DNA from: Ilumatobacteraceae bacterium
GTDB taxonomy: Bacteria > Actinomycetota > Acidimicrobiia > Acidimicrobiales > Ilumatobacteraceae
DNA length: 42,727 bases
Reading direction: 5' to 3'
NCBI GenBank assembly: GCA_030729045.1
Contig: JANQYF010000029.1
Span: 19,140 to 61,866 of the forward strand
A program made the position numbers and the translations under genes. This document shows positions 8,324 to 19,900 of the stretch, one piece after another. Below the pieces are notes generated by a model. The model searched no databases. It had not been told where the DNA came from and saw only the letters and a program-made list of their open reading frames with translations. The stretch's first letter is position 1, and every line of letters begins with the position of its first letter.

Positions 8324-9868
8324 ATGATCTTTGCACCACGCATCATCGCCGCAATCGATATCGGCACCAACAGCATTCATATGGTTGTTGCAAAAGTAAG
8401 CCCATCAGGGTTTGAAGTAATTACCCGCGAAAAAGACAATACGCGACTCGGCGAAGGTGGCGGTGACATGAAAATGTTGAGTCCCGAAGCTATTGAACGC
8501 GGGATAGCAGCACTACGTAACATGCGCCGGATCGCAGATGCACACCGAGCAAGCGTCTTTGCAGTTGCAACAAGCGCAGTCCGTGAAGCGAAGAACTCGG
8601 CAGATTTCGTCGACCGAGCTGCCAACGAAGCCGGAATTGATATTGAGGTCATTTCGGGAGTCGAAGAAGCTCGCCTAATTCACTTAGGTGTTTTACAAGC
8701 TCTCGCCCTTTCCGACAAGCGTTCGCTCCTTATCGATATCGGTGGCGGGTCAACCGAAGTCGTTATCTTCGACCACACGGAAGAACTGTTCGTTCGTAGT
8801 TTCAAAATCGGAGCCGTGCGCCTCACCAACCGATTCTTCCCATTCGCTTCGACACATCCCGCTTCAGTTCCCTCTTGTTCAAAATTCATTGCATCCACAG
8901 TGGAGCCAGTAAAAAGAGAGGTTCTCAAACTCCGTCATGAGGTCGCAATCGTCTCGTCGGGAACCGGTGAGACACTCGCTCGAATGTGCTGGATGCTGAC
9001 ACACGATGAAACACCTCGATCAATGAACGGCGTCATCTTTACTGCAGACGAATTACATCAGGTCACCAAGATGATTGCATCATCAACGCTAGAAGAACGA
9101 GCAAAGCTTGACGGCCTAGATGCTGATCGTGTCGACATTATTTTGGCCGGTGCACTTATTCTCGACACCTTGGCCGACTCCTTCGCCATCACATCATTTA
9201 TGTACTGCGACTACGCCCTTCGAGAAGGCGTACTGCTTGATGCCGCGCAGCGACTTGACCCAGAAGTCAACAACGATCTTCACAATGTTGCTATTCACAG
9301 TGCCCGAAAGTTGGCTGAGCGGTGCGACGATGACCCCTCCCACAGCCTTAATGTTTCGCGGTTGTCGTGCATGCTCTTTGATGAGTTGTCACAAAAGTAT
9401 GAAATCGACCCCCATCACCGCTTATATCTAGAAGCCGCGGCAGTGCTTGCCAATGTCGGTCTAGTCGTGTCACACGCTCGTCATCATTTACATACCTATT
9501 ACATCGTGCGCAATGCAGATCTTGTTGGATTCACAGATCATGAGATTGAGTTGATTGCACAAATTGCTCGGTACCACAGAAAGAGTGAACCCAAACTTCA
9601 ACATGCTGCTTTTGCTGCACTGTCAGAACAAGATCAACATACAGTTCGAATGTTGTCAGCGATTCTGCGAATCGCTATCGGTCTAGACCGTACGCATGAC
9701 GGGCGCACAACATCAGTGTCCGTCACTCAGAAAAATAAATCACTTCATCTCCTCATTGAGAGCGAGAAAAATGAAGACCTGGATTTGAACCTATACGCCA
9801 CTCAACAACGCGTAGCTCTTCTTGCTGACGTCTTCCAATGCAACGTCACCGTTGCAATTTCTAATTAA
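8324..9868 (+). CDS. ppx: Ppx/GppA phosphatase family protein (exopolyphosphatase-like), with C-terminal HD-like region
   Basis: IAAIDIGTNSIHMVVAKV, ATSAVREAKN, LLIDIGGGSTEVV. Start trimmed to ATG 8324. Confidence 0.92.
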   Translation: MIFAPRIIAAIDIGTNSIHMVVAKVSPSGFEVITREKDNTRLGEGGGDMKMLSPEAIERGIAALRNMRRIADAHRASVFAVATSAVREAKNSADFVDRAANEAGIDIEVISGVEEARLIHLGVLQALALSDKRSLLIDIGGGSTEVVIFDHTEELFVRSFKIGAVRLTNRFFPFASTHPASVPSCSKFIASTVEPVKREVLKLRHEVAIVSSGTGETLARMCWMLTHDETPRSMNGVIFTADELHQVTKMIASSTLEERAKLDGLDADRVDIILAGALILDTLADSFAITSFMYCDYALREGVLLDAAQRLDPEVNNDLHNVAIHSARKLAERCDDDPSHSLNVSRLSCMLFDELSQKYEIDPHHRLYLEAAAVLANVGLVVSHARHHLHTYYIVRNADLVGFTDHEIELIAQIARYHRKSEPKLQHAAFAALSEQDQHTVRMLSAILRIAIGLDRTHDGRTTSVSVTQKNKSLHLLIESEKNEDLDLNLYATQQRVALLADVFQCNVTVAISN

Positions 9869-10980
9869 GACGGAATAGTTGACGTCACCGAGGTAACCAC
9901 CGGAGCGACAGTAGTTTTTGGAACAGTCGTCTTTGGTACTGCATTTGTTACCGGCGGAATTGTCACCACGGGCACAGTCGTCGTTTTTGGCAGCGTTGTT
10001 GAAGTCGTAGAGGTAGTCGAAGACGTCGTAGTGGTGTAATTCGGATCTTTCTTGTCCCACGGTGGTGTTACAGATCCGTACTCTTCAGGTTCTTTCACGC
10101 CATCAAACACAAACACGCGGTCGTTGTACTGCACTAACGCAGGAAAGTAGTTCGAAATAAAGATTGGAATGCGCACGCAACCGTGAGATGCAGGTTTTTT
10201 CGGAACCATCATTGCGCCATGAATTGCAATGCCGAAGTTGAAATACACCGGATTCCACATCGTGCCCAATTTGCTTTCGCGTAGTCCTAGTTTGCGGTTA
10301 TAGAAGTAATAGATACCGCCAGGCGTAATCGCTTCTCCGCAAATCCCCATCTTGATAGGCACTGCACCTTTATTGCCTTCTTCGCCAGGGTCAACTGTCA
10401 CTTCTTCACACCACTTCTCATTGGTGCCTGTCGAAATATGGGTAACGAGCAAAAGTTGTTGGCCCTTAAAGACAGCCATTACTTGCTCAGGCAAATACAC
10501 CTCAACGTGGTTCGGTGATTTGGGCTGACGACGGGGAGTGATAGTTACATTTCCGCGCATTGATTCCCATAGAACGGGTGTCACGAAATCAACAATGGTG
10601 TCACGTGTCATTTTTTGCACAAGCGCTTGAAATGCCCACACCGCCATCTTGGTGTCGCCGCCATAGATGCCATCAATTCGGCCCGGATCAAAATTTAGAT
10701 CTTTCAGACGCTGCTGCAAGCGACGAACATCAGCACCCTTCATGCCGTCGCGAATTGTGCGAGTCAATGTGTAACACGTGATTGGCGCATCTGGCGGGCA
10801 GAACCCTGGAGTTGTCACCGTCGTTGTAGTGGTAGTTGTAGGACTCTGATTGTTATTTGCGACTGCAACTCCAGTGCCGACAACCACAAAAATCACCGAA
10901 GTAATGACTGCTTGACGCCACCTCACCCACCACGACTGGTGCACAGGCATTGCAAGTTCGGGCTCAAGGGGTTCAGACAC
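9865..10980 (-). CDS. L,D-transpeptidase (YkuD) with peptidoglycan-binding domain and C-terminal Thr/Pro-rich tail
   Basis: N-terminal TM segment; GMKGADVRRLQQRLKDLNFDPGRIDGIYGGDTKMAVWAFQ (PG_binding_1); catalytic AIHGAMM...SHGCVRIP; tail TTTTSSTTSTTSTTLPKTTT. Confidence 0.93.
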   Translation of the reverse strand: MSEPLEPELAMPVHQSWWVRWRQAVITSVIFVVVGTGVAVANNNQSPTTTTTTTVTTPGFCPPDAPITCYTLTRTIRDGMKGADVRRLQQRLKDLNFDPGRIDGIYGGDTKMAVWAFQALVQKMTRDTIVDFVTPVLWESMRGNVTITPRRQPKSPNHVEVYLPEQVMAVFKGQQLLLVTHISTGTNEKWCEEVTVDPGEEGNKGAVPIKMGICGEAITPGGIYYFYNRKLGLRESKLGTMWNPVYFNFGIAIHGAMMVPKKPASHGCVRIPIFISNYFPALVQYNDRVFVFDGVKEPEEYGSVTPPWDKKDPNYTTTTSSTTSTTSTTLPKTTTVPVVTIPPVTNAVPKTTVPKTTVAPVVTSVTSTIPS

Positions 10981-11024
10981 AGCACCAAAACGCTACCAAC
11001 GCACGAGGCCGGACTGCCTTCAGC

Positions 11025-11768
11025 CTAAACAACGGGCGAAATGCCTCGTATTTCGCGTCGAAGCTGGCGAGCTTCCTTCAAAATCTTCAGGATTACAGAG
11101 GGAGACGACAGCGTCGAAACCCCACGTGTACGGGGGAAGTAGTCAACCCCAAATTGAATAACTGAGTACCCGAATTTCTGAGCCTTCACCACCAGTTCGG
11201 CGTCGATGAATGACCCTTCACTCTTCAAGTCAACATGGTCAAAGATACGTGTGCGACATAACTTGAAGGCAAAGTTGATATCCCTCATTCGAATTCCGAA
11301 TAGCACACGAACCATGATGTTGTAGAAGAACGAATACACCGTGCGTACATAACCTTCTCCGGTGCGATCAAAACGGTATGCACTTACAACGTCTGCGTTG
11401 TAGTAGCGAAGAAGTCTCATTGCTTTATGAACATCATGCATGTCAAACGGCAAGTCTGCATCGGTATACAAGACTAAGTCACCAGTAGCGGCTGCATATC
11501 CGGACTTCATAGAACCACCGAGTTTGCGGTTCTCTGGGTGATGCACAACCTTCACTCGCGGATCTTGCGCGGCTAAACGTTGGGCAATTTCTAACGTGTT
11601 GTCAGTTGAAGCATCGTCGACAACAATCATTTCGTAATCAGCAATGTCGCCTTGTGCCATCAGGTCTTCGCACTCTTCACGCGCTGCATCAATTGCGCGC
11701 TCCATATATGCCTCTTCATTCCACATGGGAAAAAAGATCGACAATTTATTGAATGGCGACTTTTCCAT
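11025..11768 (-). CDS. Glycosyltransferase family 2 (dolichyl-phosphate-mannose-synthase-like)
   Basis: LSIFFPMWNEEAYMERAI, IVVDDASTDNT, VLYTDADLPFDM. Start trimmed to ATG 11768. Confidence 0.9.
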   Translation of the reverse strand: MEKSPFNKLSIFFPMWNEEAYMERAIDAAREECEDLMAQGDIADYEMIVVDDASTDNTLEIAQRLAAQDPRVKVVHHPENRKLGGSMKSGYAAATGDLVLYTDADLPFDMHDVHKAMRLLRYYNADVVSAYRFDRTGEGYVRTVYSFFYNIMVRVLFGIRMRDINFAFKLCRTRIFDHVDLKSEGSFIDAELVVKAQKFGYSVIQFGVDYFPRTRGVSTLSSPSVILKILKEARQLRREIRGISPVV

Positions 11769-11830
11769 ACGGATGCAGGCTATCCATAGGTGTCGCTTCT
11801 CATGGAGGCTGGCTGAGTACGGTGGCGAGT

Positions 11831-14653
<2,823 letters not shown>

Positions 14654-14673
14654 GGGTGAAATCGTGCCACGAA

Positions 14674-15786
14674 TCAGCGCTGAAACAACGTTTCAATTGT
14701 CACGCCATCACCAGTAAGCACCTCGGGCAATGGTTCAACGCCAATTCCCAGCCCCGCAGGAACCTGCAACATGCCATCTTCAAGTACAAAAGGCCGAGTG
14801 ACATCAGAGGCGAAGTATCGGGCAGAAGCAGACAAGTCAGGCGTCAATGTGAACCCAGGCATCGCAGCAAGTGCCAGACACGAGGCTCGACCAATGCCCG
14901 ATTCGAGCATGCCGCCGACCCATGCATCAACTCCTCGATCAACAAGCACATCGTGCATGGCGATCGCATCACGAATTCCGCCTACACGCGATGGCTTGAT
15001 GTTCACTACATCGCAAGCGCCTCGATCTAGTGCATTCAATAACTGACCCATAGTGTTCACCGATTCATCAAGACATACAGATGTGGCAGAACGATGCAGC
15101 AGTTCAGCATGGGAATCTAAATCATCAGCCGCAAATGGTTGCTCAATAAACTGCAACGCAAACTTGTCAAGAGAAACAAGCAAGTCAACGTCGTCTGCGC
15201 CATACGCACCGTTGGCGTCAGCTTGTAGCGCGTACTCAACACCCACAGCATCTCGCACCGCTGCAAGCACTTCCACATCGTGACCAGGTGCAATTTTTAC
15301 TTTGACCCGTGCATACCCTTGCTCAACACGCAACATCACTTCAGCAACAACATCGTCTATGGAATCATGCATTCCAACAACAACACCAACTTCAATTTCA
15401 GTTTCAACTGCGCCCAGCACTTCAGCCAGAGATTTTCCCTGACGACGAGCGTGCACATCCCATAACGCAGACTCAAGCGCATGCTTTGCGAAGTGTTGGC
15501 CTTCAATTCCCCACCATCCGTCAGTAAACAAATCAGCAACGGCCACGTCATGTTGCACCAGTTCAGGAATCAACAGCTGTGTCATCGCCGCATAAGAGGC
15601 TTCAGCATTTTCCCCGACATAGGCAACACCGCTAGTCGCGACATTTTCACCCCACCCGACGTAGCCATCTGAGTCAGTGATCTCAACTAGAACTGCTGAA
15701 CGCGATTGATGCGCGCCATCAGAAGTGCGAAGTGGAGACACAAGAACGAGAGGCACACGCGCCACTCTGATTCGTTCAATACGCAT
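14674..15786 (-). CDS. Enolase superfamily OSBS/NSAR (o-succinylbenzoate synthase or N-succinylamino acid racemase)
   Basis: YARVKVKIAPG (KxK), LQADANGAY, FIEQPF, VCLDESV, VVNIKPSRVGG. RBS GGAGG. Confidence 0.88.
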   Translation of the reverse strand: MRIERIRVARVPLVLVSPLRTSDGAHQSRSAVLVEITDSDGYVGWGENVATSGVAYVGENAEASYAAMTQLLIPELVQHDVAVADLFTDGWWGIEGQHFAKHALESALWDVHARRQGKSLAEVLGAVETEIEVGVVVGMHDSIDDVVAEVMLRVEQGYARVKVKIAPGHDVEVLAAVRDAVGVEYALQADANGAYGADDVDLLVSLDKFALQFIEQPFAADDLDSHAELLHRSATSVCLDESVNTMGQLLNALDRGACDVVNIKPSRVGGIRDAIAMHDVLVDRGVDAWVGGMLESGIGRASCLALAAMPGFTLTPDLSASARYFASDVTRPFVLEDGMLQVPAGLGIGVEPLPEVLTGDGVTIETLFQR

Positions 15787-15802
15787 TGTGCCTCCGAAGA
15801 AC

Positions 15803-15889
15803 TGGTGCCCGGAGCGGGAATCGAACCCGCAAGAGGTTGCCCTCCGGGGGGTTTAAGCCCCCTGCGTCTGCCTGTTCCGCCATCCGGGC
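15803..15889 (-). tRNA. tRNA-Leu (anticodon UAA), CCA encoded
   Basis: Reverse strand gcccggatggcggaacaggcagacgcagggggcTTAAaccccccggagggcaacctcttgcgggttcgattcccgctccgggcacca. Acceptor GCCCGGA/TCCGGGC, long variable arm, anticodon loop CTTAAAC. Confidence 0.96.
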
Positions 15890-15899
15890 AAGAACGTAT

Positions 15900-16274
15900 T
15901 TAGGCTACGCGCGTTGTGGCGTGGTCGTGGCGTACGCCATGAGGAGAATTCGACACTTCGTTTGAAATTTCTACTGTGAACTGCAACATGGTCCGCCATA
16001 ACTGGGTGCGAGCCCTGTCGGCTTCGGGGGGTTCGAGGCGGTTGATGAAAATGACACCTTCAATCATGTCGCCCACAGCTGCAGTGAAGGGCCTGTCAGA
16101 CAAGCGCACAGCCACGACACCGCCTTCACTATCGCGCGAACGCCTGATGCTGCGGTTGACGCCCACAATGCGAGGAGGGCTGCGAAACCCTGGCACCACC
16201 AGATCAAGTTCGGCCGCACGTTGGGCCAACACCCTGGCTGCTGCCGTGAACTTTGTGGTGGCCGATGGAGTCAT
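15900..16274 (-). CDS. Hypothetical protein
   Basis: 124 aa, no stop codons, fits a strand-consistent gap between the tRNA and the nuclease. Fold not recognised. Confidence 0.6.
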   Translation of the reverse strand: MTPSATTKFTAAARVLAQRAAELDLVVPGFRSPPRIVGVNRSIRRSRDSEGGVVAVRLSDRPFTAAVGDMIEGVIFINRLEPPEADRARTQLWRTMLQFTVEISNEVSNSPHGVRHDHATTRVA

Positions 16275-16348
16275 GGAGACATGATGCCAAAAGGGTGTGG
16301 CACACTCTCCCCTTCTGCGACACTCCCGCGACCTATCGTTACTGCGTC

Positions 16349-17284
16349 GTGGATACAGAACTCAACCCGTTGCAACAGGCCGTCATTTCGGCACTTGGCG
16401 TTCCCACTGATTGGGAACCGTTGTCTATCGACATTGTGGAATCAATCGAAGAACAACTTGTTGAAGCGCTTGCTCCCATCAAAGATTTATTCACACCAGA
16501 AGATCCGTTACGCGTCAACAAGCATCACATTGCAACTGTTCACGGCTGCGAGAAATACCACGTACTGAATCGACAAGCTCAATTTGCGTGGAACATCAAC
16601 ACCGTGCGCGGCACCATTGCCCATAAAGGTATTGAGTTGTTGTTGAACTGGCGAGGTCCAATAATTCCTTCAGAAATTGTTGATGCAGCTATTACTAGCG
16701 TTGCGGAAAACCCGCGCGAGAGCGCATCTGATTTCATTATCTCTTTGCCTGCACATGAACTTGCTGAACTGCGTGGAGCAGTTGTCGGAGCTGTTTCAAA
16801 TTTCCTTGAATGCTTCCCACCTGTCAAACCACAGTGGCGACCAATGGTTGAATACTCAGCGTCCTATTCACTTTTCGGTGGTGCAGTGTTGTTCACTTCG
16901 CGTATGGACTTAGTGCTTGGTGGACCAGGGCGCAAAGTCATCATCGACTTAAAGACAGGCCGGCTCACGCCCACCCACCGTGACGACCTTCGCTTTTATG
17001 CTCTTATCGAAACACTGCGCAGCCGCCAAGCGCCACGCAGACTTGCGTCGTATTCACTCGACTCTGCGCGTCTCGACGACGAGGACGTCACAGAAGGGTT
17101 ACTGCAATCAGCTGTTCGTCGCACTGCACAGGGCACTTTGTTAATTGCAGATCTTGTATTGAAAACTCGTGAACCAGAAGTTCGTCCTGGTTTTCAATGC
17201 AGATGGTGTCCGGCAAATGATTCGTGTGAAGTTGGTGCGCAGTTCTTGCGACAACTTGCCGGCGAAGACGAAGAGTCTGACTAA
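16349..17284 (+). CDS. PD-(D/E)XK superfamily nuclease, RecB/Cas4-like, putative Fe-S protein
   Basis: SRMDLVLGGPGRKVIIDLKTGRLTPTHRDDLRFYALI (D...DxK) and a C-terminal CRWCPANDSC cluster. GTG start at 16349 (VDTELN) in the supplied ORF frame. Confidence 0.8.
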   Translation: MDTELNPLQQAVISALGVPTDWEPLSIDIVESIEEQLVEALAPIKDLFTPEDPLRVNKHHIATVHGCEKYHVLNRQAQFAWNINTVRGTIAHKGIELLLNWRGPIIPSEIVDAAITSVAENPRESASDFIISLPAHELAELRGAVVGAVSNFLECFPPVKPQWRPMVEYSASYSLFGGAVLFTSRMDLVLGGPGRKVIIDLKTGRLTPTHRDDLRFYALIETLRSRQAPRRLASYSLDSARLDDEDVTEGLLQSAVRRTAQGTLLIADLVLKTREPEVRPGFQCRWCPANDSCEVGAQFLRQLAGEDEESD

Positions 17285-17285
17285 A

Positions 17286-17918
17286 TCAGCGTGTTGCCAT
17301 GCCCGGCACGTGCGGGGTCATCATGGCAAACGGAACACCAAGCCCTGTTGCTCCGCGCACGGTTGAGATGTAACGGCCAGGTTGTGTTGCACGCTTTGGT
17401 GGCGACGCAATGGCATCACCTAATGATTCGCAATATTCAAATAAGTCATCAATGCTTGCGACCATGCCCCACAACGAGGCACCAACAGTGGTGACGTGTG
17501 GCCCTGTGACAACTTCAATAATGGTGTTATCAAGTTTGTGGAACCTCTGGACGACCCCATTACCGACTTCACGCTCGCGGCGCACATCAAGACCAAGAAC
17601 AGCTTCAATAGCGGCACACGTACGGTCAAGGTTGTCGGTGTTCACGACCACATGGTCAAGGCCTGTGATGGTGTGAGAGCCGATCTGTGACGTGACGGAC
17701 CGTTGTGGCGACGTGGAAACAAGTGTGGTGGGGATGCCATCGATCTCGCAGACTTCATCAACGCCAACATCAATGGTCCAGGAATGGAGCCCAAGAGGGT
17801 GGTCTGTGATGGTCAGGTCAACATCAGCCAACAGACAAGAGTTACCAGTAAATGAAAGCCCCAGCTTCTGCCAGGGTTCACGAGAGCCTCCTGCATGCAG
17901 TGCAACGAGGCGGCTCAT
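17286..17918 (-). CDS. VOC/glyoxalase-like domain protein
   Basis: ITGLDHVVVNTDNLDRTCAAIEAVLGLDVRRER...IIEVVTGP is a vicinal-oxygen-chelate pattern. Confidence 0.8.
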   Translation of the reverse strand: MSRLVALHAGGSREPWQKLGLSFTGNSCLLADVDLTITDHPLGLHSWTIDVGVDEVCEIDGIPTTLVSTSPQRSVTSQIGSHTITGLDHVVVNTDNLDRTCAAIEAVLGLDVRREREVGNGVVQRFHKLDNTIIEVVTGPHVTTVGASLWGMVASIDDLFEYCESLGDAIASPPKRATQPGRYISTVRGATGLGVPFAMMTPHVPGMATR

Positions 17919-17930
17919 ATGGGTGTCGGC

Positions 17931-18017
17931 TTAGCCGCGACCCATGTTTGGACGCTTGCCGTGGTTGGCCTTGGAGCGGCGCATGCGCGCCTTACGCTTT
18001 TTGGTCTTCTTCGACAT
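17931..18017 (-). CDS. bL37-like small ribosomal protein, 28 aa
   Basis: MSKKTKKRKARMRRSKANHGKRPNMGRG. The basic N-terminus plus ANHGKRPN matches my recollection of actinobacterial bL37. ATG at 18017 with TAGCCT 8 nt upstream. Confidence 0.75.
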   Translation of the reverse strand: MSKKTKKRKARMRRSKANHGKRPNMGRG

Positions 18018-18063
18018 AGGAGTCAAGGCTATCGGGCAACAGCCCGAGCGCCACAAAGCAGTT

Positions 18064-19119
18064 TTACGCCGGGCGCCACATGAAATAGCCAGCTGCGTAT
18101 GCCGTTCCATCTTTGCGCTGATCAGAGCAGACATACGGGACGCCCTGATACTGCCCGGTCTGGCCAAACTCGGCTTTCTTGCATCGAACTGGCTTCACCT
18201 CGCGCACTCCGCTGACGACAGCAGGCACCGTGGAGTCAATTGGGGTGGCGTTGGGGGTGGTGACTACGGGAGCCAATGTTGTGGCTGAAGCAACCGTAGG
18301 ACTAGTGCCAGCGGTTGGCGGGGTCGTGACCGCTGTTGCCGGAGAAGCGGGCGCTGTTCCCCACGGCGCGATAGTGGACGTTGCACATGAGGCTGTGAGC
18401 AAGTTCTTGATGCGCCCAAACTCACTCTGATCCATCGACAGATTCCATCTGGCTTTGATAGCTACCCACTCAGACAGGTACGTGCATACGTATGACTTTT
18501 GCGGTGGGATCCAATTCGAAGGGTCGCGGTCGGATTTTGATCTGTTTTGCCCTGCGGTCACTGCAATAAGTGCACGCGGATCAGACAAATCATTTGCGAA
18601 AGTTTGGCGTTGAGCCGCAGACCATTTCCATGCGCCTGAATCCCAGGCTTCCTTCAATGGAATCATGTGATCAATATCAAGATTGCTTGGGTTTGTGTGC
18701 ATCACATTGTCGTATGGCGACAACCAGTCACCTTCTATGACTTTGCAGCCGTACGCATCAACTTGGGGCTTGCTCTGGGACTCTGCAATCAGCACTTCTT
18801 CACGCGTATCGCACCCATTTCCGTTGGCATCGATCCAGTGTTTAAACAACGAATGTGAGTACCCGGTCTTGTATTCGTTTTGCACAGTAATAGTTGCCAG
18901 AACTGACAACGCGGTTGAATCGCTAAGTACAGCACCTTTAGCAATAGTGGTAGCAGTCACCACCTTTTTCTTCTTCAGTGTTGTAGTGGTCTTCTTTGCA
19001 TCAGGAGATGGTGCTGCGCCAGAAGAACTAACACAACCGACCGTGACTACAAGTGCGAGAGCGGGAAAGACGATTAGTGATCGATGTAAACGTCGAGAAA
19101 TAGTGTTGGACATTTTCAT
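18064..19119 (-). CDS. Secreted lipoprotein with HNH-type nuclease domain (DUF1524/GmrSD C-terminal-like)
   Basis: Signal ALALVVTVGC (lipobox-like); NLDIDHMIPLKEAWDSGAW...ALIAVTAGQNRSKSDRDPSNWIPP HNH core; Thr/Pro linker. Confidence 0.85.
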   Translation of the reverse strand: MKMSNTISRRLHRSLIVFPALALVVTVGCVSSSGAAPSPDAKKTTTTLKKKKVVTATTIAKGAVLSDSTALSVLATITVQNEYKTGYSHSLFKHWIDANGNGCDTREEVLIAESQSKPQVDAYGCKVIEGDWLSPYDNVMHTNPSNLDIDHMIPLKEAWDSGAWKWSAAQRQTFANDLSDPRALIAVTAGQNRSKSDRDPSNWIPPQKSYVCTYLSEWVAIKARWNLSMDQSEFGRIKNLLTASCATSTIAPWGTAPASPATAVTTPPTAGTSPTVASATTLAPVVTTPNATPIDSTVPAVVSGVREVKPVRCKKAEFGQTGQYQGVPYVCSDQRKDGTAYAAGYFMWRPA

Positions 19120-19174
19120 AAGTACCTCTCATGGAGACCGTACTAGGAACGAGTCGCACTCATTGCTTTTGAGT

Positions 19175-19492
19175 TCAGTTGTGGCGTGTGCCCCAGCGCT
19201 CAAGGTCTTGAAGAATAGGAACCAACTCGAGCCCCTTCGCAGTGAGGTGATACTCGTAGCGTTCTGGCTTTTCCGTGTACATACGTTTTTCCAAAACGCC
19301 ACCAGCGACAAGAGTGTTCAGACGATCAGTAAGAATGTTGCGCGCGATGCCCAATGAATTCTGAATGGATTCAAAACGAAAGGCTCCGCTACTTACAGCC
19401 ATGATGATGAGCGGAGTCCACCATTCACCCATCACTTCCAACGCATCTGCGAGGCGATGATCGAGATGCTGGAAGTTCTTGCGTGGTGCCAT
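19175..19492 (-). CDS. HxlR-family transcriptional regulator
   Basis: LADALEVMGEWWTPLIIMAVSSGAFRFESIQNSLGIARNILTDRLNTLVAGGVLEKRMY. Start at ATG 19492, with TAAGGT 7 nt upstream. Confidence 0.93.
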   Translation of the reverse strand: MAPRKNFQHLDHRLADALEVMGEWWTPLIIMAVSSGAFRFESIQNSLGIARNILTDRLNTLVAGGVLEKRMYTEKPERYEYHLTAKGLELVPILQDLERWGTRHN

Positions 19493-19620
19493 TCGGTTCA
19501 CCTTAGAGTCTGCATGTGCCAATCAAAAGCGTTTTGTAAAGGACTTAATTCGTTTCGTTACGAGATTGACTACGAATTCAATTCAGTTTTGTGGTGAGAA
19601 CAATTCACTACAAAAACAAA

Positions 19621-19860
19621 TCAATCCTCTATCTCTACGAAGATGCATTCACCTGGACACACGTCAGCAGCTTGCACTACTGCGGAAAAATCACGAGCCA
19701 CAACTTCAGCTAACGAACCTGCACCGCCTGGATCGTTGAGAGGTTCCCCCAATTCAGCAACATATGCAATGCCGTCTTCAAGTTGCACGAATACATCAGG
19801 GCAGTGATCAACGCACAAACCGTCACCTGTACACAGGTCCTGGTCTATCCATACGCGCAT
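19621..19860 (-). CDS. Ferredoxin
   Basis: MRVWIDQDLCTGDGLCVDHCPDVFVQLEDG...AADVCPGECIFVEIED. Start trimmed to ATG 19860. Confidence 0.92.
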   Translation of the reverse strand: MRVWIDQDLCTGDGLCVDHCPDVFVQLEDGIAYVAELGEPLNDPGGAGSLAEVVARDFSAVVQAADVCPGECIFVEIED

Positions 19861-19900
19861 AACAAAACGGTACCGCTTCCCTGCCCTTATCCTGCATTGC

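Noticed and set aside
15803-15889. tRNA-Leu as an integration (att) site
   Set aside because: No integrase and no duplicated tRNA 3' end were seen nearby.
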